DNA of 64,000 bases from Mycobacterium sp. E1747 (GTDB lineage Bacteria; Actinomycetota; Actinomycetes; Mycobacteriales; Mycobacteriaceae), in contig NZ_LZJI01000073.1 in NCBI RefSeq assembly GCF_001667775.1, positions 25,687 to 89,686 on the forward strand, written 5' to 3'. The position numbers and the translations under genes were made by a program. The stretch's first letter is position 1. Each line of letters opens with the position of its first letter. Below, piece after piece: positions 28,901 to 35,684 of this stretch. Below the pieces are notes generated by a model. The model ran no database searches and was not told the DNA's origin. It saw nothing but the letters and a program-made list of their open reading frames with translations.

Positions 28901-29194
28901 CGCCAGCGCGCGAACCCAATTGAGCGGCTCGAAACCGATCGGCCGCACCACAACCAGCTCTTTGGCCACCGGCTCGAGTAGCAGCTCCACCTCACCGGCC
29001 AGCGTTGCCAGCTCCGATTCGATCCCAGCCGAGGACACCAGCTCTTCGAGGGTTTCCAGCCAGGCGCTGCCCTGGCCGCCGAACGCGACGGCGTACGGCT
29101 CGCCGGCCGTCAGACGGTCGACCAGAGCGTGGGCGGTGCGCGGTCCGTTCGGCTCGCGCTCAGCGGACAGCCGGTCGTGCTCGTGGATCGTCAC
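19970..29194 (-). CDS. fas: Type I fatty acid synthase
   Basis: A 3074-residue multifunctional cytoplasmic enzyme that makes C16-C26 acyl-CoAs feeding membrane lipids and mycolate synthesis. Domains in order are acetyltransferase (VAVAGHSQG, Ser149), enoyl reductase (LLAGMTPTTVDAKIV near 423, GGRAGGHHSWEDLDD near 575), hotdog dehydratase (~1240-1300), malonyl/palmitoyl transferase (CGHSVGEYTAL, Ser1438), a Pro/Ala/Glu-rich linker, acyl carrier (LDSIESI, Ser ~1800), ketoreductase (VVTGASKGSIAASV near 2120) and ketosynthase (VGACATAAVS, Cys2722; then SKHDTST and GHAKGGA). No terminal phosphopantetheinyl transferase domain is present. The GTG at 29194 follows GAGGGAGA. Length is close to Rv2524c. 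Confidence 0.98.
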   Translation of the reverse strand: MTIHEHDRLSAEREPNGPRTAHALVDRLTAGEPYAVAFGGQGSAWLETLEELVSSAGIESELATLAGEVELLLEPVAKELVVVRPIGFEPLNWVRALAAEDPVPSAKHLTSAAVSIPGVLLTQIAAVRALARQGMDLNDTPPVAVAGHSQGVLAVEALKAGGARDAELLAMAQLIGAAGTLVARRRGISVLGDRPPMVSVTNADPERISRLLDEFAQDVRTVLPPVLSIRNGRRSVVITGTPEQLSRFELYCRQISEKEEADRKNKLRGGDVFSPVFDPVQVEVGFHTPRLADGIDIVGGWAEKVGLDVALARELTESILVRRVDWVEEISRVHEAGARWILDLGPGDILTRLTAPVIRGLGVGIVPAATRGGQRNLFTVGAVPEVARAWSTYAPTVVRLPDGRVKLSTKFTRLTGRSPILLAGMTPTTVDAKIVAAAANAGHWAELAGGGQVTEEIFAARVDELATLLEPGRTYQFNALFLDPYLWKLQVGGKRLVQKARQSGAAIDGLVISAGIPDLEDAVELIEELNAVGISHVVFKPGTVEQIRSVIRIATEVATKPVIVHIEGGRAGGHHSWEDLDDLLLATYSELRSRPNITVCVGGGIGTPERAAEYLSGRWAQAYGFPLMPIDGILVGTAAMATKEATTSPSVKRMLVETQGTDQWVGAGKAVGGMASSRSQLGADIHEIDNSASRCGRLLDEVAGDAEAVAARRDEIIAAMANTAKPYFGDVADMTYLQWLRRYVELSIGEGNSTADTAAPGSPWLADTWRDRFQQMLQRAEARLHANDSGPIETLFNDAALLERPEDAIAALLAHYPDADTVQLHPADVPFFVTLCKMLGKPVNFVPVIDKDVRRWWRSDSLWQAHDARYDADQVCIIPGTAAVAGITRMDEPVGELLDRFEQTAIDEVLSANGQPRAVASRRLGRPDVTGPLAVVLDAPDVQWAGRTATNPVHRIADPGDWLVHEGPESRRATNSFTGARLEVDGDRVVLSVPISGTWIDIPFSLPANTVDGGTPVVSTEDAATAMRAVLAIAAGVDGPEFLPAVVDGTATVTVDWDPERVADHTGVTATFGEPLAPGLTTVPDALVGLCWPAVFAAIGSAATDAGVPVVEGLLSLVHLDHAAHVVGVLPKAEAQLAISATASPAIDTDMGRVVRVAVSIAGADGATIARLDERFAILGRTGVAELTDPVRAGGAVSENATDTPRRRRRDVRLTAPVDMRPFAVVSGDHNPIHTDRAAALLAGLESPIVHGMWLSAAAQHAVTATDGQARPPARLIGWTARFLGMVRPGDEVDFRVERVGIDQGAEVLEVAARIGSDLVMSATARLAAPHTVYAFPGQGIQHKGMGMDVRARSKAARKVWDKADKFTRDTLGFSVLHVVRDNPTSIIASGVHYNHPEGVLYLTQFTQVAMATVAAAQVAEMREQGAFVEGAIACGHSVGEYTALACVTGIYELEALLETVFHRGSKMHDIVPRDELGRSNYRLAAIRPSQIDLPDDEVTGFVAGIAERTGEFLEIVNFNLRGSQYAIAGTVRGLEELEAEVERRRELSGGKRSFILVPGIDVPFHSRVLRVGVAEFRRSLERVMPRDKDPDVIIGRYIPNLVPRPFTLDRDFIQEIRDLVPAEPLDAILADYDTWLAERRNEMARIVLIELLAWQFASPVRWIETQDLLFTEEAAGGLGVERFVEIGVKSAPTVAGLATNTLKLPEYAHSTVEVLNAERDAAVLFATDTDPEPEPEADEPAEAPTASGAPVEAAPAAPAPSAAPSGPRPDDIGFDAADATLALIALSAKMRIDQIEQLDSIESITDGASSRRNQLLVDLGSELNLGAIDGAAEADLAGLRSQVTKLARTYKPFGPVLSDAINDQLRTVLGPSGKRPAAIAERVKKTWELGDGWAKHVTVEVALGTREGTSVRGGAMGHLHEGALPDAASVDKVVDAAVASVAARRGIAVALPSSGGGGGATVDAAALSEFTDQITGRDGVLASAARLILGQLGHDNPVSALPAATDAELIDLVTGELGADWPRLVAPAFDAKKAVVFDDRWASAREDLVKLWLADEGEIDAQWKSLSERFEGTGHVVATQATWWQGKSLAAGRQIHASLYGRIAAGAENPDPGPYSSEVAVVTGASKGSIAASVVARLLDGGATVIATTSKLDDERLAFYRGLYRDHARYGAALWVVAANMASYSDIDALVEWIGTEQTESLGPQSIHIKDAQTPTLLFPFAAPRVAGDLSEAGSRSEMEMKVLLWAVQRLIGGLSKIGAERDIASRLHVVLPGSPNRGMFGGDGAYGEAKSALDALVSRWHAESSWAARVSLAHALIGWTRGTGLMGHNDAIVEAVEEAGVTTYSTEQMAAMLLDLCDVESKVAAAGAPIKADLTGGLAEANLDMAELAAKAREQATSSEQVSEDVAAEGTIAALPSPPRGFKPAPAPEWADLDVDPADLVVIVGGAEIGPYGSSRTRFEMEVDNELSAAGVLELAWTTGLVRWEDDPQPGWYDTESGDLVDETELVERYHDIVVERVGIREFVDDGAIDPDHASPLLVSVFLEKDFSFVVSSEADARAFVDFDPEHTIVRPVPDSSDWQVIRKAGTEIRVPRKTKLSRVVGAQVPTGFDPTVFGISQDMASSTDRVALWNIVATVDAFLSSGFTPTELMRWVHPGLVASTQGTGMGGMTSMQTMYHGNLLGRTKPNDILQEVLPNVVAAHVIQSYVGSYGAMIHPVGACATAAVSVEEGVDKIRLGKAELVVTGGFDDLTLEAIIGFGDMAATADTSMMRGRGIHDSKFSRPNDRRRLGFVEAQGGGTILLARGDLALKMGLPVLAVVAYAQSFADGVHSSIPAPGLGALGAGRGGKDSQLARALGRLGVGADDIAVISKHDTSTLANDPNETELHERLADSLGRSEGAPLFVVSQKSLTGHAKGGAAVFQMMGLCQMLRDGVIPPNRSLDCVDDELASSAHFVWVRETLRLAEKFPLKAGLLTSLGFGHVSGLVALVHPQAFIASLDADQRADYQRRAEARLLAGQRRLASAIAGGAPMYERPADRRFSHDAPEKRQEAAMLLDPASRLGEGEAYEVSVG

Positions 29195-29737
29195 GTCTGT
29201 ATCTCCCTCAATGCGTCATGTACGTCTTACGTATCAGTGCGTCCAGCCGGTCCGTCGGGGACAGGAACTCACCGAGTCCATCGATTCCGCATCGAATCGC
29301 GACCGAAAATCCGCCTGACCCGTGTCTTGTCGGATGGGCGGGCCCGTGGATCGAGCGGCTCGGCGGACTGCATCGGCTGCACTAAGAGTGTCATAAGGGT
29401 CGACCCTCGTTTGGCCTCGTGATCGGTTACTGGTGAGTACTACGCACGGGTAACCGTGTCGTGGGTAACACGAGGTTTAATCGGCGGCGCGGGCGCGGCG
29501 AACAAACCTGCTGCATGCAGGTGGTTACGGTCGAGTAGCTATAACTGCGCTGATCAAAGCAGTTTTGTTATGTAATCGTTATGTAAAAATTTCGAGCCGT
29601 CGAGCCGCACCGAGCCCGCTTCGGCCGTGTTTCTCGGGCGGCATTCGCGCCCGCCGCCGCGAAGAGTGAGCGAACGAGTGTTTGCTGGGATCTCTAAGAG
29701 TCGCGGCGCGAGGGTGACCGGTGAAGCAATTCGGCGA
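29195..29737. promoter_or_regulatory. fas upstream region with candidate FasR-type sites
   Basis: This 543-base non-coding gap lies upstream of fas on the minus strand. A palindrome TACGT-CTT-ACGTA sits at 29221-29233, close to the fas start. At 29424-29472 there are three related half-sites, GGTTAC, GGTAAC and GGTAAC, the last two 15 bases apart, inside CGGGTAACCGTG and CGTGGGTAACACG. Fas transcription in mycobacteria is controlled by FasR through inverted repeats in the fas promoter. Assigning these sites to FasR is inference. The rest holds no convincing gene. Confidence 0.45.
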
Positions 29738-30460
29738 CTATGCCCATTGGCCGAATTGCGGCTGGAGGATTTCGTTGATGTCCACCCCAACCCCACCGAC
29801 GCTGCGTTTGTCGATCTCGACCTGGTGCAAATGGGCGGCCGGGTGGGTCAATCCCTTGGGTGACCCCCAGTTGTGCTGCCAGAAGTAGGAGCCCAAACCG
29901 TCGTGCAGCGCCCAGTCGATGGTCTTCGAATTGGCGTACACACCTGTGCGCTGATGACCGATCACCGACTCCCACGACCGCAGATAGGGCGCGATCAGCT
30001 GTTTGTACTGGTCGTACGAGGGGTCGTCGTCGATGGAGGCGTAGATCGGCGCGCTCGCGGGCCCGCCGGCGGCGGCGTGCAGCTGCATCCCGCGCTGCGC
30101 GTGCTGCAGCCCGGCATTGGCTCCCCCGAGCCAGTCGGCGGTGTTGCCCTTGCCGTACTGATAACAGGAAACGATTTTCAGACCGTTGCTGTTGAGGTCG
30201 CGCGCCTCGGCGACCTGGATCGGCTTGCCCAACATCCAGTTGCCACCGGGTCGCCGGTCCGACACGTACCTGATCGATCCCACGGCCCCCGCGGCCCTGA
30301 TCTGGCTGGCCGGGATGACGCCCGCCGCGTAGTCCAACAGGGTGCCGAGCGACGCCGACGCCGGTGTGGCCACCACGGACGCGCCTGTGACGCCCAGACC
30401 CACCAAGGCTGGGGTTGCAGCCGCGAGTCTGAGCAGGTCACGTCGCGAAACCGAGGACAC
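29738..30460 (-). CDS. Tat-exported DUF1906 glycoside-hydrolase-like protein (Rv2525c homologue)
   Basis: A 240-residue protein, the same length as Rv2525c. The N-terminus has a twin-arginine signal (SRRDLLRLAAATPALVGLGV) ending near ASA. The mature part is a TIM-barrel DUF1906 domain (LLDYAAGVIP, SIRYVSDRRPGGNWM, IVSCYQYG, IYASIDDDPSYDQY, TGVYAN, FWQHNW). Acidic residues in IDDDP occupy the position of glycoside-hydrolase catalytic acids. Rv2525c is a known Tat substrate with a glycosyl-hydrolase-like fold and no proven substrate. It starts with GTG 30460. It marks the end of the core synteny block before the accessory region. Confidence 0.92.
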   Translation of the reverse strand: MSSVSRRDLLRLAAATPALVGLGVTGASVVATPASASLGTLLDYAAGVIPASQIRAAGAVGSIRYVSDRRPGGNWMLGKPIQVAEARDLNSNGLKIVSCYQYGKGNTADWLGGANAGLQHAQRGMQLHAAAGGPASAPIYASIDDDPSYDQYKQLIAPYLRSWESVIGHQRTGVYANSKTIDWALHDGLGSYFWQHNWGSPKGLTHPAAHLHQVEIDKRSVGGVGVDINEILQPQFGQWA

Positions 30461-30520
30461 AAGCGACAGCGTACGGCAGTAGTCCCATCTGGCACATTGA
30501 CCACAGTGATCACATCTGCA

Positions 30521-31420
30521 TCACGGTGCCGCATCCTCGGTTTGGGGCGACGCCACCACGGGCAGCACGATGACGCTCACCGTCTCCAGACCACGGCCAG
30601 CGGTCTGCCGGGCGATCGCGTCAAGGAAGTGAGCGGCGGCCGGGTTGATCGACCCCGCCCAGGCCCGGAATCCCTGGACGATGACCGGGTCGCGCTCCAA
30701 CGACGGATGCACTGCCCTCAGCACGCCTACCACGTCGTCGGGCAGCGGGTCGGCGAGCTGTTCGTCGATCCAGCGCTGGGCGAGCTCGGTGGCCGCGCCC
30801 TCGTCGGCCAACTTGATCACGTCGCCGGCGAGGTTGCGCAGCCGGTCGAACAGCACCTGGCGTCCCGGCGTCTCGGCCAGTTCCGCCAGCAGCGTGCTGG
30901 CCGCCGCCGGCAGGACCATCTGCCCGAAGAGCACCGGGACCGGCAGGTCCCACTCCTGGAACAGGTCGGCGTACATGCCGGCGACGGGCTCGGACAGCGG
31001 CGCGCTGAGCCGCCCGATGACCCCGATGCTGTCGCGGTGCGTCGTCGCAAGCCTGCGCAGGATGCCCTCGTTGCCGTCTTCGGCGGGGCGATCGGTGGCC
31101 GCGCGGGATCGGTCGATGGCCGCGATCAGCTGGTCCAGCCGGTCGCGCTGACGCACCAACAAGGTCCGATGTTCATCGAGCAGACCCGCCAACGTGGTGC
31201 GGCCACCCGCGATCAGCCGCTGGATGTCGTTGATGCTGACGCCGAGGCTTCTCATCAGATCGATGCGCAACAGGTCGAGCACCTGCTCCACGTCGAAGAC
31301 GCGGTAGCCGTTGGACAGATGCTCGGCGCGCAGCAGGCCGATCTTCTCGTAGTGGCGGATGCGACCGGAAGCGATCCCGGTCAGGGCCGTGACGTCGCCG
31401 ATCAGCAACTGCTCAGCCAC
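30521..31420 (-). CDS. MerR-family transcriptional regulator
   Basis: A 299-residue regulator with an N-terminal MerR helix-turn-helix (IGDVTALTGIASGRIRHYEKIGLL, then YRVFDVEQVLDLLRI) and a long coiled region to ~residue 100. A ~190-residue C-terminal effector domain resembles that of antibiotic- or hydrophobic-ligand-sensing MerR proteins. There is no Cys cluster for metal sensing. It starts at GTG 31420, 40 bases from the divergent Rieske oxygenase gene, so it probably controls that gene and itself. Confidence 0.85.
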   Translation of the reverse strand: MAEQLLIGDVTALTGIASGRIRHYEKIGLLRAEHLSNGYRVFDVEQVLDLLRIDLMRSLGVSINDIQRLIAGGRTTLAGLLDEHRTLLVRQRDRLDQLIAAIDRSRAATDRPAEDGNEGILRRLATTHRDSIGVIGRLSAPLSEPVAGMYADLFQEWDLPVPVLFGQMVLPAAASTLLAELAETPGRQVLFDRLRNLAGDVIKLADEGAATELAQRWIDEQLADPLPDDVVGVLRAVHPSLERDPVIVQGFRAWAGSINPAAAHFLDAIARQTAGRGLETVSVIVLPVVASPQTEDAAP

Positions 31421-31421
31421 T

Positions 31422-31446
31422 CCTTGACCTTACAACTGTGGCAAGG
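31422..31446. promoter_or_regulatory. Candidate MerR operator in the MerR/Rieske divergent promoter
   Basis: CCTTG and CAAGG arms 15 bases apart form an inverted repeat between the two divergent starts. A TTGACC -35-like hexamer lies at 31424-31429 and a TACTGAT -10-like element at 31451, giving the over-long spacer typical of MerR-activated promoters. It ends 14 bases before the Rieske ATG. Function is inferred. Confidence 0.5.
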
Positions 31447-31460
31447 TCTGTACTGATCAG

Positions 31461-32717
31461 ATGGAACGCGACCAGCTGATCGATCTCACCCGCCGCGCCT
31501 TGAAGTTGGCGCGCGACAGAACCACCGATCTCGCCCCGCAGGAGCACCGGGTCCAGGCGCGGGCCTACACGTCGGCGGAGCGCCACGAGCAGGACCGCGC
31601 CCTGGTGATGGCCAGCCCGCAGCTGGTCGGCTATGCCTCGGAGTTGCCCGCCCCCGGCGCGTATTGCACCAAGACGGTGATGGGCCGGTCCATCCTGCTG
31701 ACCCGGACGGCCGACGGATCGGTCAAGGCGTTCGACAACGTCTGCCTGCACCGCCAGTCGCAAGTGGTGACGGGTTGCGGCAGCGCGAAACGATTCACCT
31801 GCCCGTACCACGCGTGGACGTACGACAACAGCGGGCGCTTGGTCGGCCTGCCCGGTCGCGAGGGGTTTCCGAGCGCGGCGATCGCAAGCGCGGCGAAGCC
31901 GGGCGCAGCGGGTCGCCGCCAAACCCCCGCGGCGATCGCAAGCGCGGCGAAGCCGGGCGCAGCGGGTCGCCGCCAAACCCCCGCGGCGATCAAGGCCGAT
32001 GGTTTGACGGCGTTGCCCGCCGCCGAGTATGCGGGGTTCCTTTGGGTCGCATTGGATCCCGCCACGGACCTGGATGTCGCCGCGCATCTGGGCCCCTTGG
32101 CCGCCGAGCTCGATTCGTGGGGCATCGGGCGCTGGTCTCCCCTGGGCGAGAAGGTGCTCGACCGCCCGATCAACTGGAAGCTCGCGGTCGACACCTTCTC
32201 GGAGAACTACCATTTCGCCACCGTGCACCAGCAGACCTTCGCCACTATCGCCCGCAGCAACTGCACGGTGTTCGACGCATTCGGTCCGCACCACCGGCTG
32301 ATCTTCCCGCTCAACACGATCCTGGGACTCGACGAGGTCCCCGAAGAGCAGTGGGATCCGTTCCAGAACTTGGTCGTGATCTACGCGCTGTTCCCCAACA
32401 TCGTGCTGTCGGTGACCATCGCCAACGGCGAGCTGTTCCGGATCTACCCGGGCGATCGGCCAGGGAGATCGATTACCGTTCACCAGAATTCGACACCGCT
32501 GGATGTCTCCGACGAATCGGTGGCCGCAGGCGCCCAGGCCGTCTTCGAGTACGCCCACTCCACCGTGCGCGACGAGGACTACCGGCTGGTCGAGGGCCTG
32601 CAGGCCAACCTCGAGTCGGGCGCTAGCGATCACTTGCTGTTCGGGCGCAACGAACCCGGGCTGCAGCATCGCCACATCGCCTGGTCCCGTGCGCTTGCGG
32701 AGGCTCGCGACACTTAA
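31461..32717 (+). CDS. Rieske non-heme iron oxygenase (ring-hydroxylating alpha-subunit type) with in-frame repeat
   Basis: A 418-residue oxygenase. The N-terminal Rieske [2Fe-2S] domain has CLHR...FTCPYHAWTYD ligands (C-x-H, then C-x-x-H 16 residues later). The C-terminal catalytic domain has SENYHFATVHQQTF supplying the two His iron ligands, and a candidate Asp follows in ESGASDHLLFG. Between the two domains, at residues ~139-176, are two copies of an 18-residue Ala/Gly-rich unit (AAIASAAKPGAAGRRQTP) encoded by a tandem DNA repeat; family members would not normally have this. The reading frame stays open through it. The substrate is unknown and a reductase partner is not adjacent. Control by the divergent MerR protein is likely. 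Confidence 0.82.
   Translation: MERDQLIDLTRRALKLARDRTTDLAPQEHRVQARAYTSAERHEQDRALVMASPQLVGYASELPAPGAYCTKTVMGRSILLTRTADGSVKAFDNVCLHRQSQVVTGCGSAKRFTCPYHAWTYDNSGRLVGLPGREGFPSAAIASAAKPGAAGRRQTPAAIASAAKPGAAGRRQTPAAIKADGLTALPAAEYAGFLWVALDPATDLDVAAHLGPLAAELDSWGIGRWSPLGEKVLDRPINWKLAVDTFSENYHFATVHQQTFATIARSNCTVFDAFGPHHRLIFPLNTILGLDEVPEEQWDPFQNLVVIYALFPNIVLSVTIANGELFRIYPGDRPGRSITVHQNSTPLDVSDESVAAGAQAVFEYAHSTVRDEDYRLVEGLQANLESGASDHLLFGRNEPGLQHRHIAWSRALAEARDT
31875..31988. repeat. 54-bp tandem repeat within the Rieske gene
   Basis: Two full 54-bp units start at 31875 and 31929, with a partial third start at 31983. Because 54 is divisible by three, each unit adds 18 codons without a frameshift. The core GCGATCGC...GCGCGGCGAAGCCGGGCGC is the reverse complement of the core of the intergenic 56-bp array at 4.45 kb, so the two belong to one dispersed repeat family. 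Confidence 0.93.
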
Positions 32718-32756
32718 ACCACGCACACGACACGCCGCACAACGTGTGCGTGGTTT
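32716..32756. terminator. Bidirectional hairpin overlapping the Rieske stop codon
   Basis: AAACCACGCACAC and GTGTGCGTGGTTT form a perfect 13-bp stem around a 15-base loop. The left arm starts inside the TAA stop of the Rieske gene. The arms begin with AAA and end with TTT, giving a short T run on both strands, as expected for a terminator shared by two convergent genes. The stem may also be a dispersed mycobacterial repeat. Confidence 0.6.
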
Positions 32757-32776
32757 CAGTCTCGACGCCACGCCTC

Positions 32777-34123
32777 TCAATCGGTGCCGGATATAGCCGC
32801 CACCAGGTCGTCCAATAGCGTGGCGAGCGCGTCGTTTTGGGCCGTGCGCACCGTGGTCAACAGCCCCACCGCTTCCTGCCGGCGTCCCCGGGCCAACAGC
32901 TGCACCAGCAGACCCGCGGCCATCTGCAGGTCCCGGTCGGCGGGTTCCATGTTCGCGACAGTGGTGGCCAGCACCTCCACCAGCTCCCAGTCCCGATACA
33001 TGGCCAGCGAGCGCTCGTTGAACGCAAAGCCGGTCACGGGTTTGCCCCACAGGGTCCCGCTGTAGCGGTACGGACCCTCCATGTATTCGATCGGCAAGCC
33101 GTGCGCCGGCGCGGGTACCAGGGGCTCCCCGATGACGTCGAGTTCCATCGTGCGGCAGGTGATCCGGTGGCGATCCGGCATGTATCGGGCGGCCGCATGC
33201 GGCCGCACCAACGGCTGCACCGCCTCCGGCCAGCGCACATAACTGCGGATCGTCACCTCGACGTCTTCGGCGCATTCCGGCGGAATGGCCGGGTCGGGAT
33301 GACTCATCGTCACGCCGGTAAACGGCTGCAGCGCATTGCCATTGGTGCGGTCGAACTGCCGCCAGATGCTCAGGTCGACGCCATTGTCGAAGTTGATGGT
33401 GCGCCATTCATGGGACCGCGCCCGCGGGTCTCCCCCGGTCCCGCCGCCGCCGGCGTACTTCGGGAACCACTGCCGGTCGATGTGCCCGCTGCTGCCGGAA
33501 ACCTGTTCGACGACGTCGCCCCAACGCAGCGTGCCCGCCATCGCCATGCCGGTCTGGAAGTACGAGTAGGTCTCGACCTGGCCAAAGCAGCAGATCTTCC
33601 CGTTGTACGTCGAGGCACCCACCGGGGTCGGTGCGCGCGTTGGCGTTACGGCCAGGTCCAGGCGCATCGGGCGACCCGCCTGGTCCTGGCCGACCAAGCT
33701 GACGCGATAGGTATAGGGCAGCAGCCCCCCGTCGGCGTCTCGACACGTGGTCCAAGATGCGGTGCCGGCGCCGCTCACGTAGTGGATGTCCAGATAGCCC
33801 GGCGTCAGGCTCAGCTTGGGCTGCGCTGAAGGCGTCATGTTGGCCGGCGGCATGTCGTAGTCCGTGTAGGTGCCGTAGTCACCGGTGTCGAGATCGAACA
33901 GCGCCAACGTGTAAAAGTCCGCGACCACGGTCCCGCCGGGCCGATTCTTGTTGAATATCGTCAGAAAGGCGAACGACCGGTCGGACTCGGCAGCCTCAAG
34001 CTGCCCCGCGATGAACCAGGTGTCCGACTCCTGATCCGGGTGCTCACCTTCGGCGGCGGGAAAATCCAGCTGGCTGTCTCCGGGCACCAACTGGAACGGG
34101 TAACTGCGCCAATCGCTGGTCAT
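32777..34123 (-). CDS. AttH/CrtC-like lipocalin-fold protein
   Basis: A 448-residue soluble protein without a signal peptide. The core reads as two linked lipocalin-like barrels of the AttH/CrtC superfamily, with SGHIDRQWFPKYAGG and WRTINFDNGVDLSIWRQFDR as the most typical segments. This superfamily includes hydroxyneurosporene synthase and kievitone hydratase, which add water to isoprenoid double bonds. A ~60-residue helical tail follows. A hydratase or isomerase step on a terpenoid-like substrate is therefore possible, but the enzymatic call is inference. It is divergent from the aldehyde dehydrogenase gene. Confidence 0.6.
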   Translation of the reverse strand: MTSDWRSYPFQLVPGDSQLDFPAAEGEHPDQESDTWFIAGQLEAAESDRSFAFLTIFNKNRPGGTVVADFYTLALFDLDTGDYGTYTDYDMPPANMTPSAQPKLSLTPGYLDIHYVSGAGTASWTTCRDADGGLLPYTYRVSLVGQDQAGRPMRLDLAVTPTRAPTPVGASTYNGKICCFGQVETYSYFQTGMAMAGTLRWGDVVEQVSGSSGHIDRQWFPKYAGGGGTGGDPRARSHEWRTINFDNGVDLSIWRQFDRTNGNALQPFTGVTMSHPDPAIPPECAEDVEVTIRSYVRWPEAVQPLVRPHAAARYMPDRHRITCRTMELDVIGEPLVPAPAHGLPIEYMEGPYRYSGTLWGKPVTGFAFNERSLAMYRDWELVEVLATTVANMEPADRDLQMAAGLLVQLLARGRRQEAVGLLTTVRTAQNDALATLLDDLVAAISGTD

Positions 34124-34145
34124 ATCGGCCCTCGCTGCTTTTTTG

Positions 34146-34165
34146 GCTATGTTAGCGTCAATAGC
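34146..34165. promoter_or_regulatory. Candidate operator between the AttH-like and aldehyde dehydrogenase genes
   Basis: GCTAT and ATAGC arms 10 bases apart lie in the 94-base gap between divergent starts. They resemble the AGCTATTT/AAATAGCT palindrome upstream of the GntR gene at 44.6 kb, although the spacing differs. A regulatory role is inferred. Confidence 0.35.
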
Positions 34166-34217
34166 GAAATCACGGTCACTCTGCCATGTGCGCCCAACCC
34201 TCCCGAGGAAGTGTCCG

Positions 34218-35684
34218 ATGACAGCAATTGCCGACCACCGGTCCTACAGCGAACTCTTCATCGGGGGACAGTGGCGCAAGCCCGCCAATCCCCAACAACT
34301 CGCCGTCATCTCCCCGCACTCGGAAGAACCGGTCGGGCAGGTGCAGGTGGCTGGGCCGGAAGACGTCGAAGCGGCCGTCGCCGCCGCACGACACGCCTTC
34401 GACCACGGCCCGTGGCCGCGGATGACCCACGCCGAGCGCATGGCCAAAGTCGAACAGCTCGCCACGATCTACGCCGGCCACATCGAGGGGATGGCCGACC
34501 TGATCACCGACGAGATGGGCTCCCCGCGCAGCTTCAGCCGAATGGGGCAGGCGGCGGCCGCGGCGACGCTCATCCACCTGTCGCTGGCGGCCGCGCGCGA
34601 GTTTCCGTGGGAGGAACGGCGGCAGGGCGTGCTCGGCGAAGTGCACCTGCGCAGGGCCCCGGTCGGGGTGGTCGGTGCGATCGTCCCGTGGAACGTGCCG
34701 CAGTTCTTGATCATGCCCAAGCTGATCCCTGCGTTGATCGCGGGGTGCACGGTCATCATCAAACCCGCGCCCGAAACCCCTTTGGACGCTTTGTGGTTGG
34801 CGGAGATGATCGAGCAGCTGGACCTCCCCGACGGGGTCGTCTCGGTGCTCCCCGGCGGCCCTGAGATCGGCGAGGCGCTGGTACGCCATCGGGGTATCGA
34901 CAAGATCGCGTTCACCGGCTCGAGCGCCGTCGGCCGCCGCATCGCCGCACTGTGCGGCGAACAGCTCAAGCGCGTGAGCCTGGAATTGGGCGGCAAGTCC
35001 GCGGCGATCATTCTCGACGACGCCGACGTCGGCAAGACCGTCGCCGGATTGAAAACCGCCGGACTGATGAACAATGGCCAAGCCTGCGTCGCCCAGACCC
35101 GCATTCTGGTCAGCGACCGACGACACGACGAGGTCGTCGACGCGCTGGCCGACATGATGTCGGCCCTCAACGTCGGTGATCCGGCCGACGACGCCACCGA
35201 CATCGGACCCCTTGTCGCGCAACGGCAACAACGACGCGTCCAGGACTACATCAAGTCCGGCCAGGCCGAGGGGGCCCGGGTCGTCCTCGGCGGCCAGGAC
35301 AGCCCGTCGGACCACGGCTGGTACGTGCGGCCGACGCTGTTCGCCGACGCCACCAACGACATGCGCATCGCCAGGGAGGAGATCTTCGGCCCGGTGTTAA
35401 CGGTGCTGCGCTACCGCGATGAGGACGACGCCATCCGCATCGCCAACGAGACCGACTACGGTTTGGCCGGTTCGGTGTGGACCTCCGACATCGCACACGG
35501 CATGGAGATCGCGGCCGGTGTGCGGACCGGCACCTACGGCATCAACATGTACACGCTCGACATCGGCGCCCCGTTCGGCGGCTTCAAGCAGTCGGGTATC
35601 GGACGTGAATTCGGCCCGGAGGGCCTTGACGAATACGTCGAGCTGCAGACGTTGGTGTGCAAAGGACAGCTACCGCCGCTATAA
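34218..35684 (+). CDS. NAD(P)-dependent aldehyde dehydrogenase
   Basis: A 488-residue ALDH-superfamily enzyme that oxidises an aldehyde to the carboxylate. Key elements are VPWNVP (Asn159), the KPAPETP lysine for cofactor binding, FTGSSAVGR, the general base Glu256 in LELGGK, and nucleophile Cys290 in NNGQACVA. EEIFGPV follows near residue 395. The ATG at 34218 follows GAGGAAG and is preferred over an in-frame start at 34143. It could oxidise an aldehyde made by the P450 or Rieske oxygenases of the cluster before CoA activation. The exact substrate is not inferable. Confidence 0.93.
   Translation: MTAIADHRSYSELFIGGQWRKPANPQQLAVISPHSEEPVGQVQVAGPEDVEAAVAAARHAFDHGPWPRMTHAERMAKVEQLATIYAGHIEGMADLITDEMGSPRSFSRMGQAAAAATLIHLSLAAAREFPWEERRQGVLGEVHLRRAPVGVVGAIVPWNVPQFLIMPKLIPALIAGCTVIIKPAPETPLDALWLAEMIEQLDLPDGVVSVLPGGPEIGEALVRHRGIDKIAFTGSSAVGRRIAALCGEQLKRVSLELGGKSAAIILDDADVGKTVAGLKTAGLMNNGQACVAQTRILVSDRRHDEVVDALADMMSALNVGDPADDATDIGPLVAQRQQRRVQDYIKSGQAEGARVVLGGQDSPSDHGWYVRPTLFADATNDMRIAREEIFGPVLTVLRYRDEDDAIRIANETDYGLAGSVWTSDIAHGMEIAAGVRTGTYGINMYTLDIGAPFGGFKQSGIGREFGPEGLDEYVELQTLVCKGQLPPL

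Noticed and set aside
26300..28981. 893-residue open frame opposite the 5' part of fas
   Set aside because: It is antisense to the AT/ER region of fas, with no recognisable motifs and shadow-like composition.
31413..33407. 664-residue antisense frame over the Rieske and AttH-like genes
   Set aside because: It overlaps real genes on both strands and contains no family signature.
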